Part shown: positions 50,401-62,109 of the stretch, in pieces
Position numbering within the stretch: position 1 is the stretch's first letter
Layout of the letters: each line of letters opens with the position of its first letter
Assembly: GCA_023630585.1 (NCBI GenBank)
Contig: CM042558.1
Span: 3,162,300-3,226,299 of the forward strand
Direction: 5' to 3'
DNA: 64,000 nt
DNA from: Cranoglanis bouderius
Lineage: Eukaryota > Chordata > Actinopteri > Siluriformes > Cranoglanididae
Notes under the pieces: generated by a model
Databases searched by the model: none
What the model saw: the letters and a program-made list of their open reading frames with translations, nothing else
What the model was told of the DNA's origin: nothing
Position numbers and translations under genes: made by a program

Positions 50401-51736
50401 CAGTTCATAGATAGTAGAAATACAGTGTTTTAAATGAGGATCATTTGGGGAAATGAGGAAACTGTTTCTGGACAAAATGTCTGATTTGAAAAAAGTGGAA
50501 CAAATGGGAGTTGGGCAGGTCAAACCGTATGGAGATGAGTGTGGAGTGAACGATGAGAACACCCCATTTTCACAGAGATCATTAATGGTCTTTATGCTTC
50601 TATCAAACCACATACGAAACGCCATGTCTGTGACTGGTGGTGCAAAAAAGGTAGTTTTTGAAGACTGGAGATTGCGTGGAGGGCCTATGCAGACCAGTAT
50701 GTTTTCTAAATTGGAGCCATATCTTAACCGATTGAGTGACCACCGGGTTTGAACTAATATTTATAGGCAGTGGCAGCTGGAGAGAGGGAGTGCTGATGAT
50801 TGTTCCATATGAACCCAGAAGGGAGATTCAAAATCTGAATCTTTCATCCAGTACAACATTTGCTGGTTCAAATATTGAATAAGAATGGCTCGTGCTTGCT
50901 TGTGCACTGAACTTTAACTGATATAAATGGCCGACCCATGCCTTCTTAAGTCGTAAAGCATCTCCTGTCCTAAGATGTGTTTCCTGAAGAAAAAGAACAT
51001 CCCCAGTTATGTGATCATCTTGTTTGTCACTAATAAAAATGTAATGCGAGCAAAATGTGACGTTGCTGTCCAAATCTCTCCAAACTCAGTTCAGTTTTCA
51101 TTCTCCCTGTTGTGTTCCTGTGTTGCAGAGCTTAACTCCAAGTTAATCGACTTTGAGACATTCCTGCCCATGTTCCAGCAGATCTCAAAGTCTTCGAAAA
51201 ATGGCAAATATGAGGATTTTGTGGAGGCACTACGAGCCCTTGACAAGGAAGGCAATGGCACAATCATGTGTGCCGAACTCCGACAAATACTTCTGACACT
51301 CGGTACTGAACTATTGCTATGTAACATCTATAGAACACTATTAGGATTTAGGATAATTGTTGAAATAATAACCGTTCTTGATAGTGGACTCATACTTTGA
51401 CCCCTATTGTAATAGCCATCCAGGTGCAAAACATATAAGCCTACAATTCATATATACTGTACATTATACATACTGCATGTTTGCATTGTATTTTCCTGTC
51501 CCAGGTGAAAGGTTAACTGTGAGTGAAGTGGACCGTATTTTTGCAGGACAGGAAGAATTAGATGGCTTCATCAGCTATGAAGGTATGCCAATGTTTTACA
51601 GTTCAAATGTCATCAGTGGAAACTTCAGTGTTTTTCTTACCAAGCAACGGGGTTTTGTTTTTGTTTTGTTTGTTTTTTTTTAACTGCGTTTTCATTTTCT
51701 TTCTTAGCTTTTGTGAAACACATCATGGCAGAATGA
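47487..51736 (+). CDS. Myosin essential (alkali) light chain, six coding exons, 151 aa
   Basis: Binds the IQ motif of the myosin heavy-chain neck and stiffens the lever arm. Exons 47487-47489, 48785-48812, 48948-49091, 51129-51302, 51505-51582 and 51708-51736 total 456 nt (151 codons plus TGA), and every internal junction is phase 1 after the first. Family landmarks are GDVMRALGLNPTNADIFKVV, DFETFLPMFQQI, YEDFVEALRALDKEGNGTIM, ELRQILLTLGERL and the C-terminus YEAFVKHIMAE. There is no Lys/Pro-rich N-terminal extension, so it is of the short (MLC3/MYL6) form. EF-hand loops are degenerate, as is typical; DKEGNGTIMCAE is the best preserved. Residues such as FTKSAKGEISLGQ diverge from the common muscle isoforms. 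I cannot say which paralog it is. Confidence 0.93.
47828..48095 (+). mobile_element. tRNA-derived SINE in light chain intron 1
   Basis: ACCGTGGCACAGTGGGGAGC is A-box-like and CCCGGGTTCAATCGTGAGC B-box-like. It continues with GCATGTTCTCCCTATGTC and CTAAATTGCCCC and ends in an AATGAA-type tail. Confidence 0.75.
48785..48812 (+). CDS. Light chain coding exon 2 (aa 2-10)
   Basis: 28 nt, NDFSAEQIE plus one base, between TGTTTGCAG and GTAAAT. The 28-nt size is characteristic of this family. Confidence 0.9.
48948..49091 (+). CDS. Light chain coding exon 3
   Basis: 144 nt, encoding DIRETFSLFTKSAKGEISLG through FKVVGTSNPE. It includes the first EF-hand, whose loop lacks most Ca2+ ligands. Donor GTAAGT. 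Confidence 0.93.
49170..49490 (+). mobile_element. Probable LINE-1 ORF2 C-terminal fragment
   Basis: A plus-strand frame ends SLEKIRFSLMGSLRTFDKVW followed by RPFLDNVLADS, which resembles the extreme C-terminus of L1-type ORF2 proteins. Lies in light chain intron 3. Moderate certainty. Confidence 0.5.
49862..49985 (-). mobile_element. Degenerate SINE copy
   Basis: Plus-strand pieces CTGGCAGACACTTTTATCTA, GTAACTTACA and AACTCACACCCTTCCAG parallel the SINE at 38323. Confidence 0.55.
50161..51073 (-). mobile_element. Internally deleted LINE-1 element (light chain intron 3)
   Basis: On the minus strand an endonuclease fragment (51073-50830; DVLFLQETHLRTGDALRLKK, AWVGHLYQLKFSAQA) is followed directly by the C-terminal part of the reverse transcriptase ORF (50760-50161; MAFRMWFDRSIKTIND, LHRIYYTNAKLAKLCTNVSD, CNRCNH). 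The RT catalytic core is missing. It ends about 55 nt before exon 4. Confidence 0.78.
51129..51302 (+). CDS. Light chain coding exon 4
   Basis: 174 nt, the family's usual length. Encodes ELNSKLIDFETFLPMFQQIS and ALDKEGNGTIMCAELRQILL. Donor GTACTG. Confidence 0.94.
51505..51582 (+). CDS. Light chain coding exon 5
   Basis: 78 nt, encoding GERLTVSEVDRIFAGQEELD and GFISYE, the last EF-hand. Donor GTATGC. Confidence 0.94.
51708..51736 (+). CDS. Light chain coding exon 6 with stop
   Basis: 29 nt: AFVKHIMAE and TGA. The 29-nt size again matches the family. A donor-like CAG|GTAAAA follows at 51749-51750, so the 3' UTR is probably continued in another exon. Confidence 0.93.
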
Positions 51737-52073
51737 AGGACTGACTCAGGTAAAAAATAAATAAATAACCAAATTTTAAAAAGTCGAAGGCCCATATTTA
51801 CAGAGCTGATCAACTAGATGTTTGAATTGAATTCTGCCTTACGTTTAGGGTGATTTTGATAAAGGTGTCTGCCAAATGAATACACATAATGTAGTAAATG
51901 TAACAACCATTGCATGTTTTGAAGTGATATATACAGTACATCCTAAATATCTAATCTAAATTATACAGCCTAAATATTTAATCTTATTTAGGATGTATGG
52001 ACCATCATGTAATTTTGAACATAATTCTTTCAACTAATGTTTTTGCTGTCTATATTCCTGAACTCCTGAACAG

Positions 52074-52300
52074 TACACCAACAGTAGCTGCCTGAGCAAG
52101 TGTAAAGTGTGTCATTCATCATGAAAGTCTGCTGATTCAAAAGTCCTGCAAATGAATCAGCTCTGCATCAAATGCCTTAAAATGTATTTAATGGTTATAA
52201 ATAGTTGAAAATGTATTTAATGGTTATAAATAATTGTTAAATTAAGAAAATGCTTTAAGTTTAAATGCGATTAAAAGTATGTTTTAAACTGTTGCTACTG
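52074..52300 (+). other. Probable 3' UTR exon of the light chain gene
   Basis: Acceptor-like CTCCTGAACAG precedes 52074 and ATTAAA is at 52270-52275. Separate 3' UTR exons are common in essential light-chain genes. No transcript evidence. Confidence 0.45.
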
Positions 52301-52399
52301 CTGTGGCATGTTTTTTTTTGCCCTTTTCAACAAAGGGAGAACGATTTAAGAACTGATTTAAAGGTATGACTATGCTGGTGTATCTATCAGGCAAGAAAT

Positions 52400-52935
52400 G
52401 CAGACAAGTTGGACAAGAGTTTTATTTTTGCGCAGCAACAAACAAAACAACAAGGAACTAGAAACGTGGAATTCTTATAACTACAACCCAACATACACTT
52501 TGAGTTGTCAGGTTTGTAAATTTGTATCAGTGAACAGGGACCACCATGTCCAGATGTTTTGGCAGTGGACCATTCTCAGGACAGCAGTGTCGCTGACATG
52601 GTCTAGTGAGCGGTACAGGTGCGAGTGTAGCAGGTGGAGTAGCATTGTTGGGAGTTATTGAACACCTCAGTGTCAACCAACCTCAAATATTCAGTCAACA
52701 GCAGCCCTGAGGTCAGAAACTGACACTGATAAACAGGCAGACAAATTGTACATGGAAAAAACTGAGCTGTAATCTCTGACTGTACATCTATAAAGTGTAA
52801 CAACAAAGCAGCGTAGCAAAGATATGATTTAAGAGCTAAAAGTTAGAACGATTTTCAGATAGCCAATGTAGAACAATTAAGCTAGGCTCTTACACCTTCA
52901 GCTGCATGAATTGGATTGTTCCTCGCTTGTAAATC
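52400..52935. other. Unnamed dispersed-repeat-like sequence after the light chain gene
   Basis: The segment at 52530-52760 (GACCACCATGTCCAGATGTT, GGACAGCAGTGTCGCTGACA, CAACAGCAGCCCTGAGGTCA) resembles a repeat I associate with fish genomes. GGATAAAAGTGTCTGCCAAA near 52940 is a SINE tail. No gene seen. Confidence 0.45.
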
Positions 52936-53786
52936 TCATTGGATAAAAGTGTCTGCCAAATGAAATGGAAATTGCAACATAACTACTCATGGGAGACAGA
53001 TGCAGCCTTGACAATATGGTTGCACTATCTCTCTGTACACTTCTGACAGTCACAATAGGAGGAAGTCCCAGGATGACCCAGGATAAAACTCTTTCACCAG
53101 CCATGCACAATCTGAAACCTGGCTCCACTGGGAAAAAATTCTTTACACTGTTCCTGGCTTGGCACTTTTTTTTATAAACACAACACCAGATTATTATTTG
53201 AATGTAACTTATGGTAACTGCACACAACACATGTACAAATGATCCACTGATCTTAATCTGTACATAAGCAAACTACCTAGAAGAGTTCCTGGTTAGATTC
53301 CAGGCCTCTGCAAGCATATAATATAAGCATCTCAACGTCTTTGCCTCTTTGTCCAAATTTAAAAGGGGTTTAGTGGGAATGCAACAGTTGCTAAGCTGCC
53401 ACCAGGCACAAAAACAGGAATGTCACAATGTGGAAGTGAAAACGGAGGCACAATGACGGCGTAACAGGACCAGGAACCCAGCCGGGTTTTAACAGCTCCA
53501 AAAGCAGAGTACACTTAGTATCAGGGACTCAAATATTCAGTTTTTCTCTGTCTCTCTTTTTCTTAGAACTGAATATATTCAGATTCTTCATATGTGCAAA
53601 TAATTCTTAAGAAAGAAAGAAAGAAAGAAATAGATTGCGCTGCTGTTAGTAGATATTGTCATGAATGGGTCGAATGTGTCACACATACCACCTAGTGGTG
53701 TGCAAAAAAGAAATCTATCCAGTTGTTTGAAGAATCATAGACCAATAGGTTTTAAGGTTGGCTCTAAAAACAACAAGCTTTAGCTA

Positions 53787-53789
<3 letters not shown>

Positions 53790-53853
<64 letters not shown>
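53790..53853. repeat. (AAT)21 microsatellite
   Basis: Directly abuts the 5' end of the SINE at 53854. Confidence 0.97.
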
Positions 53854-54153
53854 GGGGGCATGGTGGCTTATTGGTTGGCACGTTTGTCTTGCACCTTCAT
53901 GGCTGGGGGTTCAACTCCCACCTTCGCCTCACATGCAAGTTTGCATGTTCTCCCCGTGCTTCGGTGGTTTCCTCTGGGTACTCTGGTTTCCTCCCCCGTC
54001 CAAAGACATGCATTGTGCGATTGTGCCCTGTGATGGGTTGGCACTTTATCCAGGGTGTCCCCCGCCTTGTGCCCTGAGTCCCCTGGGATAGGCTCCAGGC
54101 TCCCCATGACCCTGTGTAGGATAAGCGGTACAGAAAGTGGATGGATGGATAAT
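53854..54153 (+). mobile_element. tRNA-derived SINE, nearly complete
   Basis: GGGGGCATGGTGGCTTATTG (A-box-like) and GGGGGTTCAACTCCC (B box), then GCATGTTCTCCCCGTGCTTC, CCAAAGACATGC and CCCTGGGATAGGCTCC, and a GGATGGATGGATAA tail. This is the best copy of the module seen at 28258, 44198 and 47828. Confidence 0.82.
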
Positions 54154-55028
54154 AATAATCATCATCATCACCTGTACCCACTTCTTGATCAGGGTCTCAG
54201 TGGACAAAGAGCCTTTCCCAGGAACACTGGGCAGAAGCAGATAATTTCACTGCATGCCATACGGTGTATGGTTGTATGTGTTAATTTACCTCATATTGTT
54301 TCCCTTAATTATTATTATGGTTTATCTAAAAATAATTATAGTAAAGTTTAATATAGAAAAATGGAAAATAATATTAAGGACCAGACAGTAATTGCCTCCC
54401 CAGTAATCATCAATATTTTACTTCAATATAGCATGCTTTTCAATATATCATAAACGACTGTAATTTAAATGTCGGTGTGTTTTTTTCGCCTTTTTCGTGT
54501 CTATATTGGCTTCTGGCGTTGATGTCATCAGCTTCTAGATTGTTCTTTGACGATGTCATGTTCTCTACTGACCTCTACTGGCCAACCATGGTATTTTACA
54601 GTCAGCACTGTACCATAATCACACTGCTGTATAACAGATCTCATTGGGTTATTGATCAATCTTTAGCACATCTTCATTATTTATTTATACTCCACCCCCC
54701 CCCCGCCCCCACACCCCACCCAAAACCCCAGCTTGCATTAAGGCACACCCTTTATTTGCACTTTGACTGAATGCTTTGCATGCATAGTATTTGTGCGCTA
54801 TCCATAGTCCATGAAAAAAAAAAGTGCAGAGCTTGTCTCTCCTAATATCATAAGGTTAATGCTGTCCAGGTGTTTAAAGCGGTGACACCAGATTCGTACA
54901 CCATGATCTGGATACACAGACACCTGCCAAACAGTGGAGCCCGGCAAATCCCTGAGACACATCCCTTTCCTCAACTGTGGGAAACTAAAGTGACAGATGT
55001 TTTCCTGGGCTTATTTCCAAAAAAGAAA
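54154..55028. other. Non-coding sequence
   Basis: No element recognised apart from a C-run (54692-54712). Confidence 0.5.
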
Positions 55029-55030
<2 letters not shown>

Positions 55031-55089
<59 letters not shown>

Positions 55090-55110
55090 CGAGAGAGAGA
55101 GAGAGAGAGA
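55031..55110. repeat. (GT)27 with (GA)n microsatellite
   Basis: GT at 55031-55085, then GCGAGCGAGAGAGAGAGAGA-type sequence to 55110. Confidence 0.97.
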
Positions 55111-56795
55111 CAGAAAAATGGTGGTCCCCAACATTCTCACAGTAGTTTGAATCACAGAAGAATCTCCTGGGATTTCCTAGCTGTGCAGAATTTCTCAGGC
55201 CAGTTAAGTCTGATAAATGCAGACAAAAGACTCAAGAGAATATATAAGGAAGAATGGAAAGAAGGAAAAAGATGGAATGTGCTGCTGTATCACGGTCAAC
55301 TTCAACTAATCACATGTTTCCTATATGTCAAAGATGAACAAATTCCATTCAAGTGGAACGCTATGACGGCTTGGTGGCTGAAATCTCTTTTGGTCTTTAA
55401 AATACTGCATTTGCCTGTATTTAGATCTTGGAACTTTCAACCTGACAGTTATGGGATTTTGTGATATTGAGCCATAAAGTTTTTACCTCCAATAAGCAGA
55501 GTATTTAAATACAGCGTGTCCCAAATGCTCTGATTTCAATACTTTCTTCTTTTGTCAGAGGCGTTCTTAAAAGCTATCAGAAAATGAAAAAATGTTGGTA
55601 GACATTTTGCTAAAAAGTGTTAATTTCCCCTATGTATGGAGACATTTTGGGTATATGTACTTATTTTTAAGCAATATTTTTGGGCAAAACTTCTAAAAAT
55701 AAAATTCAGGCCTTGAAATGCCACGGTCTTGAGATATCTCACAAATGTCTCAGCCTGATTGTGGTTGCAGCAATGAAATGACAAAACCCCGTGATGCCAG
55801 ATCAGCAACACAACAGAATATATCAACACGTAGATATTTTTAAATAATGCATCATGATAACATCGAGAAGAATTATACGAGGTATAGCAATTAGTGAGAT
55901 ATGAACATTTAATTCAAGAAGAATTCAAATCTAAGTGAATAACTGATAACAGCTCATAAACAATTCAGAGTCTCCAACTGCTCATGATTTTGGTTCTAGG
56001 CTAATACACGCACATGCAGGCAGCATTTACTTCAGCATCCTTATTGGCACTGGATATTTTGTGTTCTGGTTACTGGTACCATACTGCTATCCTACTGGGT
56101 TGGTTGAGAAGGCTCCTGAAGGCTACATTTTACCAGTTTAACACCTAAAACATCTATCAGCACCTCATTCTTCTGAAAATTGTGCTAATTTGCTAGAAAC
56201 TGGTTTGGACCACAGCCAGTGACTTGAAATTTAGGAACAGCTGTAGTCGTGTCTGCATAGGCTACTTGTGTTATAATGCCGCTAATACACAGATCCCTGA
56301 CCACCATTGCTAGCGTGTCTCCAAACACTAGTATCCCAGAATCAAGTACAACACGACTCAGTTTGCATGGATGGAGTCAGGTTCATCAACATTTTGGTGT
56401 GCATGTGCCCAGAACTTTCCTTCCCATAGTTCCTTTACTCATATCACAGAGGAAAAAAAAACAAGGAAACCAATGCATTCAGAGACAGAACATGCACAGG
56501 AACACTTTATATCAGTAACCCAAGCTCAGAATCAAACAAGGAACCCTAGAGCTGTGAGGTGGCACCACTACCCACTGCTCCAATGTACCACTTGATTTTA
56601 AACTTTTAAATCTGTATACTGTATACCGACTATCCGAGATCATTCACTAAATAGATTAATTCAAATTAAAAGTGAGATCATGTATATATACAGTGGAAGT
56701 TTAGGAAGTAGGTATATAAATATTTGGGCAAAATGTCCAAAATGTCAGGAACCACTGGGAATATGATGAGAAAATATGTCTAAATCCACAAAAAC
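55111..56795. other. Non-coding sequence
   Basis: No supported exon or named repeat. Confidence 0.5.
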
Positions 56796-56968
56796 ATTCA
56801 CATTTTATGACATTTGGCAGACGTCCTTATCCTAAGTGACTTACATTTATCTTATTTATAAAACTGAGCAGTTGAGGGTTAGAGGCCTTATGCTCAGAGG
56901 CCCAACAGTGGGATTTAAACTCACAACCTTCCAACGAGATGACCAAAGTCTTAACCATGTGCTACCAC
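56796..56968 (-). mobile_element. tRNA-derived SINE, diverged copy
   Basis: Minus strand has GGTTAAGACTTTGGTCATC, AAGGTTGTGAGTTTAAATCC and CACTTAGGATAAGGACGTCT, parallel to 38323-38494. Confidence 0.75.
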
Positions 56969-57294
56969 TACCCATGTAAGGTATGGTAACTAACAAATAG
57001 CCACATGATAAAGTGTCTGAGAAAATGAGTAAGGGTGAACATGTTACGCATATGTTGCAAATAATAAATGCAAAATTAAGTGTATGCGGGTTTTTTTTTC
57101 CTTCCAGACACCCTGTACTTACAGACAATATTTTGGTTGATATAGGCTATTTGTTAGTTATATTAGGCTACCTCCAGAAAGAAAACATGTCATGTCGGAT
57201 TGACTATATTTAATCTATAAGAGGAATCTATAAGGGGAACATAATGTAAATGTGAATTTAAATGCATTCTCCAGTTTTTTAGAATGTACTGAAT

Positions 57295-57439
57295 ACCAGT
57301 GCATTGAAGGCGAGAACACACAGCCGCCGGGGACGTGCTTAGAGCGCCCCCGGCCTCCATCAGGTCGTTGAGGGAAGTGCACTAGGCAACAGCGTGCGAC
57401 TGCAGCTGCAGAGAGACAATAACGCCGTCGGCAGGGCAG
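57295..57439 (+). promoter_or_regulatory. Candidate CpG-island promoter and non-coding first exon of a rightward gene
   Basis: CpG-rich (AGCCGCCGGGGACGTGCTTA, AGAGCGCCCCCGGCC, AACGCCGTCGGCAGGGCAG) and ends at an excellent donor, CAG|GTAAGC, at 57440. CpG density stays raised to about 58200. No downstream coding exon was found before the window end, so the gene identity is unknown. Confidence 0.45.
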
Positions 57440-58800
57440 GTAAGCAATACTCGTTCCTCTATTACTGGTTTATTTATTCTTTTTTGTTGCATTCGACGCG
57501 GATGTATCAGGAATCATGTGTTTATGACCTTGTCTGGTTTTAAAAGCGGCGCATGATGTGTTGGGCTGTATTTCTTATTTATTTATTTTTATTTTTTTTT
57601 CTTGAGGTGGGAGTCTGTCGGGCCCGCACATAAATAAACTATTGCTCGGAATAGCGCAGAACAGATCTTAAATTACAAAATGCTATAAAACGTCTATAAA
57701 AGGGAACGGCTTAAGAATGAACCAGCCTTTCCACCTTATTCTCAGAGAGCCTGCCGCCAGTGTAACGGTATTTATTATGGCACTTCCACTCCCATATATA
57801 AATATATATATATAAATATATATAAACATGTAGCATTCTAATTGACCCGGTTTTCTCCCATTCCGTTGTCAAATGCATTTTTTCCCCCAGAATGGGGGAA
57901 GGGGGGGGGGTGTTGTTGTTTGTTTGTTTATTCCCGTTTCCTGCCGTATTTAGATAAATGAGAGCGCCGCCGTAGCTCATGTTGTTCTTGTTGGACCATT
58001 GTGTGTTCTTCCTAATGAACGCCTCGCCATGCGTAAAAGCGTACAAAAGCATCCCATCGGTGTCGCGTGCGCTCATGGAAGCATTTTCGACATTTAAATT
58101 TGCGCAAAAGCGCGTTTCCGAACCAGCCTCTTCCCTCATTCGGATGAAAATACACTCCCTTTGTCGGTTCGAGACGATTTCCCATGACATCGCCTATGGC
58201 CGTGCACCTGACTTTGTCAAAAATGGCTTCAATCATAGTCAAACCCATGCAAAAAATTATAATAACCAAGAGATAACGGGCATGATTGTGTCTATCATGA
58301 GGATGTGCATATATGAGACATGGAGTGCTCATTATTAAGCCTATTATCCTGCACCCACATGGCCCCTAATTGGATTGGAGATGGGGGTGAAATAGAACCT
58401 TGGCATTGCCTCTCAATGGGAAGAGCAGTCATCCTGATTTCGCAGCTACACCGTCTATTGACAGATGACATCTTCATTGATTCCACTGACGCATCTTAAG
58501 CCATTGTTTTCCGATCCAATCCTCAAGGGACTACCATGTGGTCCACATTTCTGCTCAGGCACTTCTGCATCATGTGTTCATTGTTCTTCATTGCTCGGTT
58601 TAGGTGTTCTTGGACAAAAATCAAATATGTCTGGAGGTTCTCCAAGACTGGATTAGGAAAACATGCTTTAGGTAGTAGTGTATTTAGACCTAAACGAAGA
58701 CATATGCCTACAGTTCAAGAGCTGGTGATGTGTTTAAGAAAAGAAGTGCAACAGACATTGCATGGTGGCATTACAAGTGTGTTCTTGGAGAAGGGACACT
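57440..58800. other. Sequence after the candidate first exon
   Basis: Partly CpG-rich (57960-58200). ORFs on both strands at 57711-58338 overlap each other and show no family features, so I do not call them genes. A G-run is at 57898-57910. Confidence 0.4.
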
Positions 58801-59492
58801 TTCATTTACACTCACATTTAGGTTCATTTCTTTGGGAGATATTTTTTATCCAAAGCGACTTACAAATGAGGAAATACAAGCAAAGCAATATATCAAGCGG
58901 AGAACAATACAAGTCGTGCTACCATACAAGATTTTTAATTGAGTTCTAGAGAAGCAAAGTGGATGTGGGGGGTGGGGGGTGGGGGGCTTGCAAGTTAGGG
59001 GTTAGTGAAGTGTTCATGGAACAAGTGGGTCTTCAGTCGTTTTTTGAAGATAGTGACAGATTCTCCTGTCCGGATTGAGGTTGGAAGTTCATTCCACCAC
59101 TGAGGGACAGTCAGTTTGAAGGTTCTGGAAAGGGACCTCATGCCTCACTGACCAGGCACTACCAAGCGTCGGTTGTTAACCGAACACAGGTTGCGTGAGG
59201 GAACATAAACCTCAAGGAGAGTGCTGAGGTATGGAGGTGCTGTTCCAGACAAGTTCTTGTACGTGAGCATCAAAGCCTTGAATCTGATACGGGCAGATAC
59301 AGGAAGCCAGTGGAGGGAGATGAAGAGGGGTGTGACATGGGTTCTTTTGGGCTTGTTGAAAACAAGGCACAAGTTGTTTGAGATCCTTGCGCGTGAAGTA
59401 AAGAGAGAAGTGTTGCACATCTGTAGTGCAAGTAAGTCCAAAGCGTGGTCATTTTTTCTGCTCATAAACAATTTCTGAACCTGGGGAATCAA
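58801..59492 (-). mobile_element. LINE-type reverse transcriptase C-terminal remnant with SINE tail
   Basis: Minus-strand frame at 59492-59145 reads HVTPLFISLHWLPVSARIRF, KALMLTYKNLSGTAPPYLST, YVPSRNLCS, a motif string at the C-terminal end of many fish non-LTR retrotransposon ORFs. AAGCGACTTACAAATGAGG near 58855 is SINE-tail-like. Confidence 0.6.
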
Positions 59493-62065
59493 TTAATGGG
59501 TTGAATCAGGTGTGTTAGAGTCCGGAAATCACCAAACCTGATTGGACTCTATCCTGTAGGATCATATTTGAGGGTCCCTACTGAAATTGAAATGACTACA
59601 CGTGGGTGATTAGATTTATTTGGCCTGGACATGAACATATTAATGTAAGTTTAATAACTCAGAGGGTTTTTCTACATAGTCTAAATCCATTGCAAGACGT
59701 TCTGAAAGCTGATGTTTATTTTGAATATAAAGTATTCTATCATGATGTCAGTTTAAAAAAACACACACTGTTCAAATGCCTTTACCTTGGTGTTTTACTT
59801 GCATTTTTAATGCACAGCTGGAATGTGGAAGTAAGAAATAAGGACAGTATTTAATTCCACAGTTTACACTACAGTTAAAGGCAATTCATTGAGACTGTTG
59901 TTGAACAAATTTAGAACTAAGAGGTCACAGTCTCGATGAAACCAGCAGTTGCTTGTTAGTCAAGGCAAGTTCATTCTAAGAGACAGATCGGTGGACGGTT
60001 TGATAGGATTTACATAATGCATGTACAAGCTACACAGGAATTAAAACAAGCAAGTCAGTGCAAGAACATTCAACATACATGTGGCGACCTGCAACATACA
60101 ATTCATACATACATATATACAATATATGACATGCTTATAGCATATGACTAAGATTTTTAAAACTATGCAGCTTGACTGGATTTTCAGTGTATGTTTGGGA
60201 CAACACTGTTTTCTTGACTCTGCCTTTAAACATCCTGATACTCTGGTGCCAAGAATCCCTCCCTCCCAGTCAAACTTCAGCCAGCCTCATAGTGCAAGTC
60301 ATAGACAGTACATTTTGGACCAGTAGCTTGCAGTACAGATTAATGGTAATTTTCCTGTTCTCCTGCTCAGGGCTTCCTGACAGATAATACATTTTTAGAT
60401 CCCACAATCAGCTACATGTAATGCACACTTAGATAAAAAAAAGACTCTATTCAGCACCGGCTTATAAATATTTACTACACCATGCAACATTTCGTGATCA
60501 ATAAGCTGTCTGCAGAAAAGCCTGCACTGATATCGGTAACACTTTACAATGACAGTACATGAATAATCATGCGCTAATACCTGAATTAATACTTACTTAA
60601 ACGACTCGCGTCGTAGTTAAGGTTAGCTCTTCATTAGTTCGTGATTAGTACATGCCTTAACTCATCATATACTGTTATTGTAAAGTGTTACCCTGATATT
60701 GGCAGGCTTTCAAAGAGAAGAAAACTTTTTCAGCGACTTCTCAAAGCAGCATTCTTGCATTGCATGGCAGTGTTTAATTGGAGCGACAGAGGGGGATTAG
60801 GAATAAGCTTGTTACAACACCAGTGTCCTCCTCAGACAAGCTGGCATGGCAGGCTAAGATAAGAATCAGTGCCCCAGGCATTGTTGGTCATGTTGTTCAT
60901 TGTAAATGTGCAGCTGCATAGACTTGGGCCATTAGTCCTCCCAACAGAACCATGACGAACCGAATTCCAGAGGTTCGCGTTTACGGGATTCCACATGGTC
61001 CCGTTTCCCAGAGCGTTGTGCTTGGGCCTTTGAGGAATGCCACATCTTTCACACTGCTCAGGCTTCGTTATTGTGTAAAGACACAACAGCTGTATACTAC
61101 TCTATATAATTACAATTTTCACTACCAGTGTAATGCAAAAACACTGATTCCAGGTGATATTCTTTCGATAGCACCCTTTATTTGGGTATAGGAGACCAGA
61201 TACTATAATATGGATTTCCTCTAAACACTGAATAGACATAACCAGTAGACACTCTGGCAACATTTTATGGCAAACTTCTGAAACTGCAAAGCTGGCATTT
61301 TTATGACACATGATATTTATCATAATATTTAGGGTTTGCTAATAAAGTAGCAACAAAACAATACTGGCACAATTAACAAACCAGTGGAAAACTATATCAT
61401 ATTCTTATTTAATTTTTCACGAGCATCATATTGTCAAATAATGTCCAGACCTGACTGTAGACAAAGCTACAGTCACCTGACCATTCAAGCCTGCCCTGGC
61501 CATAAATACACAGTGAGTCAGACAGCGTCCTGCTTAGGGTAGTTTGATATGCAAGTACTCATTTAGGCATTCTCTCATCTCTCCATGGACTTACATTAGA
61601 GCCACTGTGTAGTTGGTTGCTTCTTCACAAAGCAGGGAGGGAGAGAGGATGGAAAAGAGGGCGAAAGAGATCTGGAGAGAAAAGGCAGATATAAGATCGA
61701 GGAAGGAAAACGATGCTGAGTAAAGCTAGGTCAGAGAGGCAAGGGCAGTCATCCATGAATTGAGCATCCTGATCCTGCAGCGTCCCCAACCACACACATT
61801 ACATACCCTCAGTGAGCATGGTTTTGCTGTGTTATTCTGGGTCAACAAAACATATAATCTCTGTAGGAGATACAACCACAAGCCCTGATGATTCAGTCTC
61901 AGAATCAACAATGGCACAGACATTTTAGGACAAAAAAGAGCTTTTCATCACTAGTTACCAGGGGAGCTAGTAGAAATTTTGGACATTTTTTGGAATTTTG
62001 GAAGCATCTCTGCCTTATGTCCTTGGTAATGGCATAAATCTATACTGAACAGACATTACCTAGGT
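59493..62065. other. Non-coding sequence
   Basis: No supported exon, RNA gene or named repeat. It could be intron of the gene that may start near 57.3 kb. Confidence 0.45.
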
Positions 62066-62109
62066 TACCCCCCCCCCCCCCCCACACACACACACACCCC
62101 ACCCCCAGA

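Noticed and set aside
53871..54181. ORFs on both strands near 54 kb
   Set aside because: They lie within a tRNA-derived SINE.
57711..58338. Overlapping ORFs on both strands (up to 159 aa) in a CpG-rich area
   Set aside because: No recognisable domain, no codon pattern favouring one strand, and high GC alone lengthens ORFs.
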